Below, one piece after another: positions 1 through 8,159 of a DNA stretch of 64,000 nt (positions within the stretch are counted from its first letter, which is position 1; each line of letters opens with the position of its first letter). A program made the position numbers and the translations under genes. The stretch is from Deltaproteobacteria bacterium (GTDB lineage Bacteria > Myxococcota_A > UBA796 > SXON01). The notes beneath the pieces are model-generated. The model made no database searches and was not told where the DNA came from. It saw only the letters and a program-made list of their open reading frames with translations. The stretch covers positions 1 to 64,000 of the forward strand of contig CANFCK010000007.1 of NCBI GenBank assembly GCA_947445035.1. The letters are read 5' to 3'.

Positions 1-98
1 CGCTCACGGGGCCGCGGAGGCGGAAACGGCGCGGTGCGCGGCTCGGAATTCGAGGGTGGTTCAACGCCGAGGGGCTTGCGTCGGCGCGGCGAGCGGGG

Positions 99-770
99 CT
101 ACAGTGGCCGGGTGTGCCTTCGGCAAGAGCGTTCAAGTTTCCTTTCCTCGCAGCGAGCGCGCAGGCGTCGGAGGCAGGCGTCAGCGTGAGCCGGCGTCGG
201 CGCCACCGTGCGGCCGTAGACCCGCGGCGGCGGCAGGTAGCCGCGAGTAGACGACGGGCGTGGCGGCGTGTGCGACCACATCGCGGTGTCGTCGGCGAGC
301 CACCCCCACGTTTGCCAGAGCACACGAAGGTAGGCGCGGGGAACGGTCAGGCCTCGGTCCCCGAGCACCGGCTTCAGCTTGTCGAACAGGCTGCGGCTGA
401 GGAGGGTCACGGGCAGGGGCTGGGTGGTCGGGATGCGCGTCACCTCATGGATGCCTTCGGCGACGAGGGGCACGATGGAGCGGTACGTGCCCGCGGATGA
501 CGGGCTCAGGCCATCGGCCTCCCACGCGTCGATGGCTTTGAGCATCCCGTCGATCAGATTGGCCGGGGCGGCGTGCTTGACGCGATGCGCCTCCACGTCG
601 TGATGCCCCTTCTCCTTCACGTCGGCGATGACCGCGAGCCGGCGCGCCTCCGCGTCCTCCTTGGCGCCGGCCACGGTCACCTCCCTCGACCACCAGCTCC
701 CATCCGCGCGCTTCTCGCGCCACCGCACCCGCCACTTCCCGCCGCCCTGGTCTTCTATTGATGCCGCCAT
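99..770 (-). pseudogene. Truncated tyrosine-recombinase (phage-type integrase), N-terminal half
   Basis: The 223-residue product begins like an integrase arm-binding domain: strands with GGGKWRVRWREKR followed by WWSREVTVAGAKEDAEARR, the usual element in which integrases read out DNA arm sites. Residues about 70-170 look like the SAM-like core-binding domain. The protein stops shortly after residue 200, where the catalytic domain carrying the R-H-R-Y residues should start, and the last 20 or so residues are Arg/Cys-rich and unlike an integrase. I infer a truncated, inactive recombinase left by a lost mobile element. The missing half could lie left of the window in another frame. No att site or tRNA gene was seen beside it. 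Confidence 0.6.
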
Positions 771-868
771 CTGCGCCTCTCCACCCCGGACTGTGGGGTA
801 TTTATGGGGTTAGCGCGGTTGTCCGAACACAGAAACACAGTTTCACCGCGGTAGAGACATTCTATCGC

Positions 869-2305
869 TCAGAATTGAAAATAGATGAAATCGGTGGCAG
901 TGGTTCGCACCGAACTGAAAACAGCGAGCGCGAAGACCGCCCAAGCCGTCGTTTGCAGCGGCAGGTAGACCGGGAGGTCCCGCAGGCGGGGAATCACGTA
1001 GCGCTCCGCGACGAGCCCGGCGACCAGCGGAATCGCGCCCGCGACGCACAGCCCAACCATTGACACCGCGACGATCCACTCGTCACGGGTGCCGGCGAAG
1101 GGATTGAGCTGCAATCGCGCCCAACTGTTGGCGAGCAGAGGCTCGCGGAACAGGTACATGCCGAAAACCGTGACCCCGAACTGGAGCGGCACGGTTCCCC
1201 ATCGCCACCCTTTCTGCTTCTTGAGCTGCTTGGGTAGCTTGGACATGACCCAGGTATAGGCCGTAGCCATGCTGGCATGGTACAGACCCCACACCACGAA
1301 GTTCCAGGTTGATCCGTGCCAGATCCCGGAGGCGAGCATGGTGATGAACAGGGCCCGCGTGGTGTGCCAGAACGGTGACCACTCCCCGGTGAATGGAATC
1401 GTGACCCACTGACGCACGAACGGGGAGAAGCACGCGGGTAGGTAGACGTAGTCGCGCAGCCACGTCGAGAACGAGATGTGCCAGCGCTGCCAGAACTCCA
1501 TCGGCGTGGCCGCCAGATAGGGGTGGTTGAAGTTCTTCATCAGCTCGATACCCAACATCCGCGAGCTACCGCGGGCGATGTCGGTGTACCCGGAGAAGTC
1601 CGCCAGCGCCTGAACGGTGAACCCGAGGGCGCCCGCCCACACCATCGCCCACGAGGGGTCCGGATGCGCGAAGAGCATATCGACGAACGGGGAAATCGTG
1701 TCCGCGATTGCGATCTTCTTGAACGCGCCCCACAGCGCGAGTCCCAGGCCCGAGCGGAGCTTTCCGAGATCGAACTGGCGCGGCGTATTGAACTGCGGGA
1801 ACATGTTCGAAGGCCGCTCGACCGGGCCCGCCACGAGCTGCGGGAAGTAGCTGCCATACAGCAGGTAGGTTTCGACGCTCGGCTCCATCTTGACGCGACC
1901 GCGGTGCACGTCGATGGTGTAGGCGAGATTGTGAAAGGTGTAGAACGACAACCCGAGCGGAAGCCCCACGCGGAGCAAGGTGACGCTCTCCGGCAGGACC
2001 GCCGCAAACGCGTCGACAAACCAGCCGAAGTACTTGAAGCCGCACAGGGTGAGGATGCACAGCGCTGTGGCGGCGCCCACGATCCTGGCACCCAGGTCTG
2101 GCCGGGCCACGATTGCCCGGCCGGCGAGGTAGTTGACCATGGTGACCGCGGCGAGGAGCAACCCGAGGCCCGGGTGCACCCAGCCGTAGAATACGTAGCT
2201 GGCGACCAGCAGCAGTCGGTTCTGCCAAGCGAGCCGTTGCAACGCCCAATACACGCAGAACACGACCAGGAGGAACCCGAGGAACTCGACCTGGACGAAC
2301 GACAT
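869..2305 (-). CDS. MBOAT-family membrane O-acyltransferase (AlgI-like)
   Basis: A polytopic membrane protein of about 478 residues. The start at MSFVQVEF is preferred over an ATG six codons upstream because it opens directly into the first hydrophobic segment. Two family hallmarks are visible: WQRWHISFSTWLRDYVYLP, and the later GIWHGSTWNFVVWGLYHA, whose His (about residue 330) is the expected catalytic residue. Characterised relatives (AlgI, PatA, DltB) transfer acyl groups across the membrane to extracellular polysaccharides or teichoic acids. They normally work with a periplasmic SGNH or AlgJ/X-like partner, and none lies beside this gene. It follows xseA in the same direction after about 100 bp. 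Substrate unknown. Confidence 0.9.
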   Translation of the reverse strand: MSFVQVEFLGFLLVVFCVYWALQRLAWQNRLLLVASYVFYGWVHPGLGLLLAAVTMVNYLAGRAIVARPDLGARIVGAATALCILTLCGFKYFGWFVDAFAAVLPESVTLLRVGLPLGLSFYTFHNLAYTIDVHRGRVKMEPSVETYLLYGSYFPQLVAGPVERPSNMFPQFNTPRQFDLGKLRSGLGLALWGAFKKIAIADTISPFVDMLFAHPDPSWAMVWAGALGFTVQALADFSGYTDIARGSSRMLGIELMKNFNHPYLAATPMEFWQRWHISFSTWLRDYVYLPACFSPFVRQWVTIPFTGEWSPFWHTTRALFITMLASGIWHGSTWNFVVWGLYHASMATAYTWVMSKLPKQLKKQKGWRWGTVPLQFGVTVFGMYLFREPLLANSWARLQLNPFAGTRDEWIVAVSMVGLCVAGAIPLVAGLVAERYVIPRLRDLPVYLPLQTTAWAVFALAVFSSVRTTATDFIYFQF

Positions 2306-2405
2306 CGCGCCCGAAGCTAACATCGCAGTCCGCCATGCCGCTCGACGGCTTCACGGGCCGGGCAGTCGCAGCGCACGCCGGCGCGAACCTACCGTTGACG
2401 GCTGG

Positions 2406-3599
2406 TCAGAACAACGCGCTGGTTCGCTTCACCGTGAGCGTGGCGCGTCCCTTCGCAAATCGAGCTTCGAGCTGGTCTCCCGGCCTGAGCACCGCGGCGT
2501 CTGTCACCGCGCTCCCCTCTCGCTGAACGAGGGCATAGCCCCGGTCGAGCACCCGGAGCGGGGAGAGCGCGTCGAGGTGGCGCGCCGCAGCCGCGACCCT
2601 GTCGCGCTTGCGCGCGTGGATTCGCGCGATCGCCGCCCGCGTCCGTGCCTCCAGCTCATCCGCCCTCAGCCGCCCACGCTCGATCCTCTGGCGGGGGTGC
2701 TGCAGGCGAACTCTGATCAGGCGATCGCGCAAAGCCCTGACACGACGCTGCATCGCCTGCGCAAGGCGAACGCTCTGTTCGTTGACCCAGGACAAGATTT
2801 CCGACCGGACCGGAACCACCGTCTCCGCCGCGTGCGAGGGCGTGGCCGCCCGAACATCTGCCGCGAAGTCGCATAAGGTCGTGTCGACCTCATGGCCGAC
2901 GCAGCTGACGATCGGCGTCCGGCACCCCGCGACCGCGCGCACGACCACCTCCTCGTTGAAACAGAAGAGATCCTCTGCCGAACCACCGCCCCGACCGACC
3001 AGAATCACGTCGCTGCCGCCGTGGGCGTCCAGCAACTGCACGGCGGCGGCGATCTCCTCCGCCGCGCCCTCGCCCTGCACGCGGCACGGCGCCAGGTACA
3101 CGGGCAGGCCCGGCCAGCGTTGTCCCATCACGCGCAGGACGTCCTGCAACGCTGCTCCTGTCGGGCTGGTAGCGATGCCCACCGCGCGCGGCCACGCCGG
3201 CAACGGCCGCTTCCGCGCCGGGTCGAAGAGGCCCTCGCCGGCGAGCTTGAGCCGCAGCTCCTCCAATCGCCGCGCCAACTCTCCCGCCCCCGTCAGCTCC
3301 ATCCGCCGGACGATCAAGGAGAAGCTGCCCCGGGGGGCGTAGACGTCGACGCCGCCCCGAAGCAGCACTTTCTCCCCGTCCCGTGGAGGTTTCTTCACCG
3401 AGGAGTTCTCGCGCGCGAACATCGCACACGCGATCACCGCGTCGGAGGCGGGGTCCCGAAGAGAGAAGTACCAATGCCCGCGCGCTGCGGGCTTGAACCC
3501 GGTCACCTCCCCCTCGACCCAGATGTCACCGAACTCGCCGCCGATCAGCTCGCCAATTTCGCCGACGAGCTCGGACACCTGGTACTTCTGCGTGCTCAT
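2406..3599 (-). CDS. xseA: Exodeoxyribonuclease VII large subunit
   Basis: At 397 residues it is close to the family's usual length. The N-terminal OB fold runs to about residue 100 (IWVEGEVTGFKPAARGHWYFSL). The catalytic region follows with the diagnostic VGIATSPTGAALQDV, ILVGRGGGSAEDLFCFNEE and PIVSCVGHEVDTTLCDFAADVRAATPS blocks, then a long basic helical segment that normally binds the small subunits. XseA with several XseB subunits degrades single-stranded DNA to oligonucleotides in repair. No xseB is adjacent. Its start lies only about 40 bp downstream of a strong minus-strand intrinsic terminator, so it probably has its own short promoter region or depends on read-through. Confidence 0.96.
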   Translation of the reverse strand: MSTQKYQVSELVGEIGELIGGEFGDIWVEGEVTGFKPAARGHWYFSLRDPASDAVIACAMFARENSSVKKPPRDGEKVLLRGGVDVYAPRGSFSLIVRRMELTGAGELARRLEELRLKLAGEGLFDPARKRPLPAWPRAVGIATSPTGAALQDVLRVMGQRWPGLPVYLAPCRVQGEGAAEEIAAAVQLLDAHGGSDVILVGRGGGSAEDLFCFNEEVVVRAVAGCRTPIVSCVGHEVDTTLCDFAADVRAATPSHAAETVVPVRSEILSWVNEQSVRLAQAMQRRVRALRDRLIRVRLQHPRQRIERGRLRADELEARTRAAIARIHARKRDRVAAAARHLDALSPLRVLDRGYALVQREGSAVTDAAVLRPGDQLEARFAKGRATLTVKRTSALF

Positions 3600-3640
3600 C
3601 GGCCGTGCCTGCCTCGGTCCCGGCGGGTAACCGCCGTGGG

Positions 3641-3685
3641 GAAAAAAGCCGACGGCCCGGATGTCCTTGCGAACATCCGGGCCGT
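3641..3685 (-). terminator. Intrinsic terminator on the minus strand
   Basis: On the minus strand a 13-bp perfect stem (ACGGCCCGGATGT pairing with ACATCCGGGCCGT) extends by two more pairs to a GCAA tetraloop. After a four-base gap it is followed by six Ts. This is a textbook Rho-independent terminator. It points away from the 3.7-4.7 kb non-coding region and towards xseA, so it would end a transcript arriving from higher coordinates. Confidence 0.88.
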
Positions 3686-4725
3686 GGTCTGGCGCCCTTG
3701 GCTGGGCGGGGGTGAATCCCGTTCAGAGACACGCACAACCGAAGTTGTACGTGAGATGCAGTCGTCGCGGCTCGCCTTCCGGGCGCGCCACCGACGGGTA
3801 TGGGGTTCGACGGACCGTGCAGGCCCCGCAGCAGTGTGTTGGCTCCCTGGCCGTTCACCTTCGCGGCCCTCCATGTCCTTCGGCTCGTCGGGCGGTCTTC
3901 GTGGGCTCGCAGGCTTTCACCCACGCACGTCAACTTCCGTTCGGACCGGGAACTTCGAGGACCTCACCGCAACGGGGAGTTGTGGGAACTTTCATTCCCA
4001 TTCCGCCGCGCCTGTGGACTTCGTCGCCACCTTTCCCGTTCAACTGTCTCTTCGACTCCGCCGCCACTCCGACCGCCCTTCCGGGCCGTCTCGGTGTCGG
4101 CCTTGCCGACCTCTCCGGGTTTTCAAATATCGCCCTTCCATCGACATACCTGAGAGAATCTTCTCGTCGTCACGGTCTGACTCGCTTGCGCGTGCCTCGC
4201 GTGGCGCCGGAACGGGGTTGCCATGGCACTTGCGTGCCTTCCCGCTCTGTTTCCGACCTCGCCGTTTTTTGCGGCCTCGCCGGTTTTCTCCTCTCCCAGT
4301 TGCCGGAATGTTGCATCCGGCCCCGATCGTAGGGTTCGACAACTTTCCCGCAGTGCCGGCTTTCGCCCGCACCCCGTTCCCGCTGTCGCGCTTTCTGCCC
4401 TCCGAAGCTTTGTTCCCCGATGATTGCTGCCAGACCCGCTCACGCGGCCCTCGCGGCGATTCGTCACCCCTCGTTCGTTGCCGAAGTCGAGTTCACCGAA
4501 TCCCTTGCCCCCTCGTCCTTGGTCGTTGCCAACCGGGACCTCGAGGCTTTGCTCATTCACCGGAGCGGTGCCCCCGTGTCTCGTTACCGAGATCGACGGG
4601 CCTTTGCTCCCCTGGGCTTGGCCATCTCTACCCACGCGTCGCCGCGCAGTCAGGATGGCTGGTACGTCAAAGAACGTTCGAAAGAACGGCCTTTCGGTCC
4701 CGACCCCCGGTTCCCCGGTTGCCGG
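3641..4725 (-). ncRNA. Candidate large structured non-coding RNA, about 1.1 kb
   Basis: No credible protein is seen here on either strand; the open frames are Arg/Ser/Pro-rich and match no known family. The minus-strand sequence is purine-rich and full of hairpins capped by stable RNA tetraloops. Examples are GGCAC-GCAA-GTGCC (4225-4238), TCTCG-GTAA-CGAGA (4579-4592), GGTTG-GCAA-CGACC (4521-4534), GTCGGC-AAG-GCCGAC (4096-4110), GGC-GAAA-GCC (4358-4367) and a 10-bp stem with a C(UUCG)G loop (3730-3753). The GNRA and UUCG loops read correctly only on the minus strand. The region is bounded upstream by a sigma-54 promoter and downstream by an intrinsic terminator. The class is not recognised. 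It could be a new large ornate RNA or an ORF-less ribozyme or intron relative; no reverse transcriptase and no canonical group II domain V was found. Confidence 0.6.
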
Positions 4726-4735
4726 CTGACCCTAC

Positions 4736-4752
4736 TGCAATCCCCGTGCCAA
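4736..4752 (-). promoter_or_regulatory. Sigma-54 (-24/-12) promoter for the structured RNA
   Basis: The minus strand reads TTGGCACGGGGATTGCA. This fits the sigma-54 consensus YTGGCACG-N4-TTGCW at every defined position, with the GG and GC doublets ten bases apart as required. A start would fall near 4725. The next gene downstream on this strand is xseA, more than 1.1 kb away and behind a terminator, so the natural product is the non-coding transcript. Confidence 0.65.
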
Positions 4753-4792
4753 GCCCCACACACGGGCAGACGCCCGTTTTCGCATAAACAAA

Positions 4793-4810
4793 TGGGAAAT
4801 GGATTTCCCA
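4793..4810. promoter_or_regulatory. 18-bp palindrome TGGGA-N8-TCCCA, copy 1
   Basis: TGGGAAAT-GG-ATTTCCCA is a perfect 8-bp inverted repeat. It is centred about 75 bp upstream of the predicted sigma-54 start, a usual position for an enhancer-binding-protein site. An alternative reading is a small intrinsic terminator: on the minus strand the repeat can form a 7-bp stem followed by ATTTGTTTAT and could end the upstream two-component operon. Confidence 0.5.
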
Positions 4811-4867
4811 GTCCGCGGGCACCCAAGGTTGCAAACTCGAATCAATAAGGTATCCCCTCCACTAACC

Positions 4868-4887
4868 GTGGGATCGGTCGATCCCAC
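4868..4887. promoter_or_regulatory. 20-bp palindrome containing TGGGA-N8-TCCCA, copy 2
   Basis: GTGGGATCG-GT-CGATCCCAC has 9-bp perfect arms. Its inner 18 bp share the TGGGA-N8-TCCCA pattern with the palindrome at 4793-4810, and the two centres are 76 bp apart, about seven helical turns. A paired site upstream of a -24/-12 promoter is typical of NtrC-family activators. No T-tract follows it, so it is unlikely to be a terminator. Confidence 0.5.
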
Positions 4888-4970
4888 ACACACAGACCCG
4901 CGCCGAGCCCCCGGGAGGGGGCGGTCGCCGACGTGAGGTCGCGAGATGCTCGCTTTCCCAAAAAGACGAG

Positions 4971-5648
4971 TCAACGGGTGAAGATGTACCCGGCGCCGCG
5001 CAGCGTCAGAATACGACGGGGGCTCTTCGGGTCATCCTCGATTGCGGCGCGGATCCTGGAGATGTGGACATCGATGCTACGGTCGAACGCCTCCAACTCC
5101 TGGCCGCGGACCTTCTCCATCAACTGCGCGCGAGAGAGCACCTTCCCGGCATTCTCTGCCAGCACCCGAAGAATTTCGTACTGATGGCCGGTGAGGGCAC
5201 GCACGTCGCCGCGAAGGCGAACGAGTCGAGCATCCCGATCGATCTCGATGTCGTCAAAGCGCAGCGCACCCGCCGACGTCGTGGGCGCGCCGCGACGGAG
5301 GACGGCCCGTAACCTGGCCAGCAATTCCCGAGGATTGAAGGGCTTGGGAAGGTAGTCGTCGGCGCCGAGCTCGAGTCCGACGATGCGATCGAGCTCGTCC
5401 CCCCGCGCGGTGAGCATCAACACGGGTACGGCGGAGTGGGCTCGAAGCTGTCGGAGCACTTCGAAGCCCTCCATGTCCGGAAGCATCACGTCCAGCAGAA
5501 CGGCGTCGAAGTTTCCAGCCTTTATCCTTGCTATACCCGACCGACCATCGGGTGCTCGCTCGACGACGACGCCGCGCTGGCCAAGCCAGGTGACCAGCAT
5601 GTTCGCCAGCCGGTCATCATCATCGACAAGCAGGACCCGTTCGGCCAT
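4971..5648 (-). CDS. OmpR/CpxR-family response regulator
   Basis: A 225-residue, full-length OmpR-type regulator. The receiver domain (1-120) has the acidic pocket VLLVDDDD, phospho-acceptor Asp53 in AVLLDVMLPD and the conserved Lys in YLPKPFN. The C-terminal winged helix (about 130-225) has LTGHQYEILRVLAENAGKVLSRAQL and ends GAGYIFTR. It is the last gene of a minus-strand set: sensor kinase, then a CpxP/Spy-like protein, then this regulator, which starts 9 bp after the preceding stop. The likely role is activation of envelope-stress genes, including this operon through the repeat at 6288-6305. Confidence 0.95.
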   Translation of the reverse strand: MAERVLLVDDDDRLANMLVTWLGQRGVVVERAPDGRSGIARIKAGNFDAVLLDVMLPDMEGFEVLRQLRAHSAVPVLMLTARGDELDRIVGLELGADDYLPKPFNPRELLARLRAVLRRGAPTTSAGALRFDDIEIDRDARLVRLRGDVRALTGHQYEILRVLAENAGKVLSRAQLMEKVRGQELEAFDRSIDVHISRIRAAIEDDPKSPRRILTLRGAGYIFTR

Positions 5649-5657
5649 TTCCGTAGC

Positions 5658-6206
5658 CTATTCGCCGTGGAACCGGGCGGCGAGGTCGGCGAGCTCCTGG
5701 CGCTGCGGGAGCGTCAGTACCTTGGCGACATCGGCGACCCCGTTGACCACTATCCGACTGGCGGTGTCGGCCAACGCCAGGCCCTCGAGACGGAGGCTCT
5801 CGAGCTCAGCGGAATCGACCGTGGGTGCAGTCAGGGCGGCGCGAAAGTCCTGGTGCAGAGCATCCTTATCGGCCTTGATCGAGAACAGTTCTGGCGCGAC
5901 CCGGTCGAGGACGGCGTCGATCTGGGCGCTCTGCTCGGCGGTGGCGTCGACGCGGTTGGCGAGGTGATTCGCACCCTTGTCCAGCCGCTCGCGGAGCTCT
6001 TCCGCGCTCTGGGGAGTGTCGTGACCACGGTGGCAGAGGCTACCGCCGCCGGCAGCGTGGGCGACCGCCAAAGGGATGCCGACGAGCGCCGCGACAAAGA
6101 AAGCACCCTTGACGATGCGACGCAGTCCGCCCCGCTTGCCGCGGCCATGGCAGCGCTTGCCGTCGTTGGATTCGGGAGGGGTGGCTGGGGTGGGGGTTTC
6201 GGACAT
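5658..6206 (-). CDS. CpxP/Spy-like periplasmic stress protein
   Basis: 182 residues, with the start fixed by an AGGAG ribosome-binding site about 8 bp upstream of the ATG. An N-terminal basic stretch precedes one hydrophobic segment (about 33-52, GAFFVAALVGIPLAVAHAA), which is a signal or anchor. The rest is helical and ends with LTLPQRQELADLAARF, the LTxxQ motif of the CpxP/Spy family. Family members are periplasmic chaperones or negative modulators of the sensor kinase. Its place between the kinase and the regulator suggests it tunes this sensor. The long N-terminus before the signal segment (about 30 residues) is unusual. Confidence 0.75.
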   Translation of the reverse strand: MSETPTPATPPESNDGKRCHGRGKRGGLRRIVKGAFFVAALVGIPLAVAHAAGGGSLCHRGHDTPQSAEELRERLDKGANHLANRVDATAEQSAQIDAVLDRVAPELFSIKADKDALHQDFRAALTAPTVDSAELESLRLEGLALADTASRIVVNGVADVAKVLTLPQRQELADLAARFHGE

Positions 6207-6287
6207 CGAGGACTCCTGGGTTCGGGTCGGGTTGATCCCGGCCGCCCCCACAGTCTGGGCACCGGAGTTTTCCGACAGATTGCCAGA

Positions 6288-6305
6288 GTGTGAAGTCGTG
6301 TGAAG
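6288..6305 (-). promoter_or_regulatory. Tandem direct repeat, candidate OmpR-family binding site
   Basis: Two exact copies of CTTCACAC (minus strand) lie with a 10-bp period, about 80 bp upstream of the CpxP/Spy-like start and inside the 109-bp gap after the kinase gene. OmpR-type regulators bind head-to-tail repeats of this spacing, so feedback by the co-encoded regulator is likely. Confidence 0.5.
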
Positions 6306-6315
6306 CGTGGCGAGA

Positions 6316-7575
6316 TCATGGAGCTTCCGGGGGCAAGTCCACAATAAACCTGCTTCCACCGCCCTCGCGAGGAGCGTGCCGCACCTCGCCCCCGTGGTGA
6401 CGCACGATGTCCCGCACCAGCGAAAGGCCCAGGCCCACGCCGCCATCGCGACCCTCGTGGTGTCCCGCGACGCGGAAGAATGGCTCGAAGATCCTTTCGG
6501 CGTCTGCTGCGGACACCCCGGCGCCGCGGTCTCGCACTTCGACCACGCTGCCGACGCCCTTTGTCGGGGCGAGGACGACCTCGATCGAGGCGCCGCCACC
6601 GTAACGAACGGCGTTCTCGAGCAAATTACGAACCGCGCGCCGCACCATCCGTGCATCGCCGACAACCGGGGGACAGGAGCCCGACACCACGGCGCCGACG
6701 CGAGCCCCCTCCTCAGCTGCGATGGCGACGAGATCGACCTCTTCGCGGGCTTGCAACTCCGGCCGAGCCTGCAAACGACTGGCGAGGAGCAGGTCCCCGA
6801 CGAGCGCATCGAGCTCTTCCACATCGCGAGCCGCGTCCGCGACGATTGCCGCTTTTTCCGGTTCGTCGCCACCGAGTATCTCCACCGCCATCCGAACCCG
6901 GGCCAGCGGGCTTCGAAGCTCGTGCGAAGCGGACGCGAGCAGCCGTCGTTGAGCGTCGAGGAGGGCCTGCACGCGGTCGGCCGCCTGGTTGAATCCCCGC
7001 GCCAACTCCGCCACCTCGTCGCGCCCATGCACATGAGCGCGCGCGCCGAGCTCGCCCGCGCCCCAGCGATCCACGGCACTGCGGAGGCGCTCCAGCCGTC
7101 TCGTGATCCGGCGAGCGACCGGCCAGGTCAAGAGCGAGGTCACGGTCACCAGCACCAAGAGCCCCACCGCGAAATGCCGCGGGTCGAAGCTCCCACGATA
7201 GCCGAGCGCGAGCCAACGCCCGTCCGCCAACCGAACGGCGGCGTTGGGACCGTGCTCCCACGGGAGCCACTGCACGGCGCCGGCGGCGGGATCCGGCGGC
7301 GGGTGGAGAGCGTCCGACCAGCCGAGCGGATGGAGTCCGCCATCCCACAGCGTCAATCGCATACGGAGATGCGCGGCGGTGGCCGCGGTGCTCACTTTTG
7401 GATCGGTGGCATCGATCTGGGAGGCCACCAACTCTGCGACCGGGGCGAGCGGCTCGGGCAAGCGGCGGCCGTCAAACAGAAGCTGGGCGACCCCCCCGGC
7501 CGCGACGACCGAGAGCACGATGATGCCCACGAAGGCGGCGTAGATCTGAAGGTAAAGGTGCCGACGCACGCCCAC
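6316..7575 (-). CDS. Membrane sensor histidine kinase (CpxA/EnvZ type)
   Basis: 419 residues. TM1 is at about 9-33, followed by a roughly 100-residue periplasmic sensor region, TM2 at about 136-154, a HAMP linker (WPVARRITRRLERLRSAVDRWGAGEL), and a HisKA domain with His218 in LLASASHELRSPLARVRMA. The HATPase domain has NLLENAVRYG (N box), VEVRDRGAGVS (G1) and GVGLGLSLVRDIVRHHGG (G2). It autophosphorylates and passes phosphate to the response regulator two genes downstream. It is the first gene of the set; the gap to the next gene holds an internal regulatory repeat. Confidence 0.95.
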   Translation of the reverse strand: MGVRRHLYLQIYAAFVGIIVLSVVAAGGVAQLLFDGRRLPEPLAPVAELVASQIDATDPKVSTAATAAHLRMRLTLWDGGLHPLGWSDALHPPPDPAAGAVQWLPWEHGPNAAVRLADGRWLALGYRGSFDPRHFAVGLLVLVTVTSLLTWPVARRITRRLERLRSAVDRWGAGELGARAHVHGRDEVAELARGFNQAADRVQALLDAQRRLLASASHELRSPLARVRMAVEILGGDEPEKAAIVADAARDVEELDALVGDLLLASRLQARPELQAREEVDLVAIAAEEGARVGAVVSGSCPPVVGDARMVRRAVRNLLENAVRYGGGASIEVVLAPTKGVGSVVEVRDRGAGVSAADAERIFEPFFRVAGHHEGRDGGVGLGLSLVRDIVRHHGGEVRHAPREGGGSRFIVDLPPEAP

Positions 7576-7655
7576 CCGCTATCGCAAGCAGCCCGGCGAC
7601 GAGCCAACGAGGACGTAAAGTTGGGTGAAGGTCGTCGCCGACATACGATCGCCGG

Positions 7656-8159
7656 ATGATCCCACGCGCCCTGGTCGTCCTCGCTTTTTTCCTGAGCACC
7701 GCGAGCGCCCAGGATGCGCCCGCTGTGACGCTCGACGGCCACAAGTTGGTGCTGCCCAGCCCAATCGGCTTCGAGCCGGGCGGCGCCACCCTCGGGCCGG
7801 GGAGTGATGCCGCGCTGGCCGCCGCGGCGGCGTGGCTCATGGAGAAGGAATCCGTCACCCTCGTCCGCGTGGAGGGTCACACCAGCGCCGACGGCTCGTC
7901 GGCGTTCAACCAGAAGTTGAGCGAGCAGCGCGCCCTCGCGGTGGCCCAGGCGTTGGTCTCTCGCGGCGTGGGCTGCCATCGCCTCATCGCGGTAGGTTTC
8001 GGGGAGTCCAAGCCGATCTCAGCGAATGACACGCCTGAAGGACGTGCCTCCAACAGTAGGATCGACCTGTTCAATACCGCGCTCAGGGGTCATCCGATCG
8101 GGGGGATGCCGACCGACGGGGGGGGCGTCGTGGCGGGCGAGGTGTGCGCCGGGCGCTAG
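7656..8159 (+). CDS. Secreted OmpA-domain protein
   Basis: 167 residues with a clear signal peptide (ALVVLAFFLSTASA, cleavage about residue 19). One OmpA C-terminal domain follows: VTLVRVEGHTSADGSSAFNQKLSEQRALAVAQALVSRGV and RIDLFN. The paired Asp and Arg positions that bind peptidoglycan are present in recognisable form (SNSRIDL). There is no lipobox or beta-barrel. It is probably a periplasmic peptidoglycan-binding protein. Its stop overlaps the stop of the convergent broken gene downstream. Confidence 0.85.
   Translation: MIPRALVVLAFFLSTASAQDAPAVTLDGHKLVLPSPIGFEPGGATLGPGSDAALAAAAAWLMEKESVTLVRVEGHTSADGSSAFNQKLSEQRALAVAQALVSRGVGCHRLIAVGFGESKPISANDTPEGRASNSRIDLFNTALRGHPIGGMPTDGGGVVAGEVCAGR

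Noticed and set aside
4210..4247. Group II intron domain V-like hairpin in the structured RNA
   Set aside because: It has a GAGC/GUUC base and a GCAA loop, but it is 38 rather than 34 nt, with an asymmetric internal loop. It also lies mid-transcript, with no reverse transcriptase and no recognised intron ends.
2892..4787. Plus-strand open frame of 631 codons across xseA and the RNA region
   Set aside because: Antisense to xseA, highly Arg/Pro-rich, no domain, and it covers the structured-RNA signals on the other strand.
6307..7659. Plus-strand open frame of 450 codons opposite the histidine kinase
   Set aside because: The minus-strand kinase has all expected motifs; this one has none.
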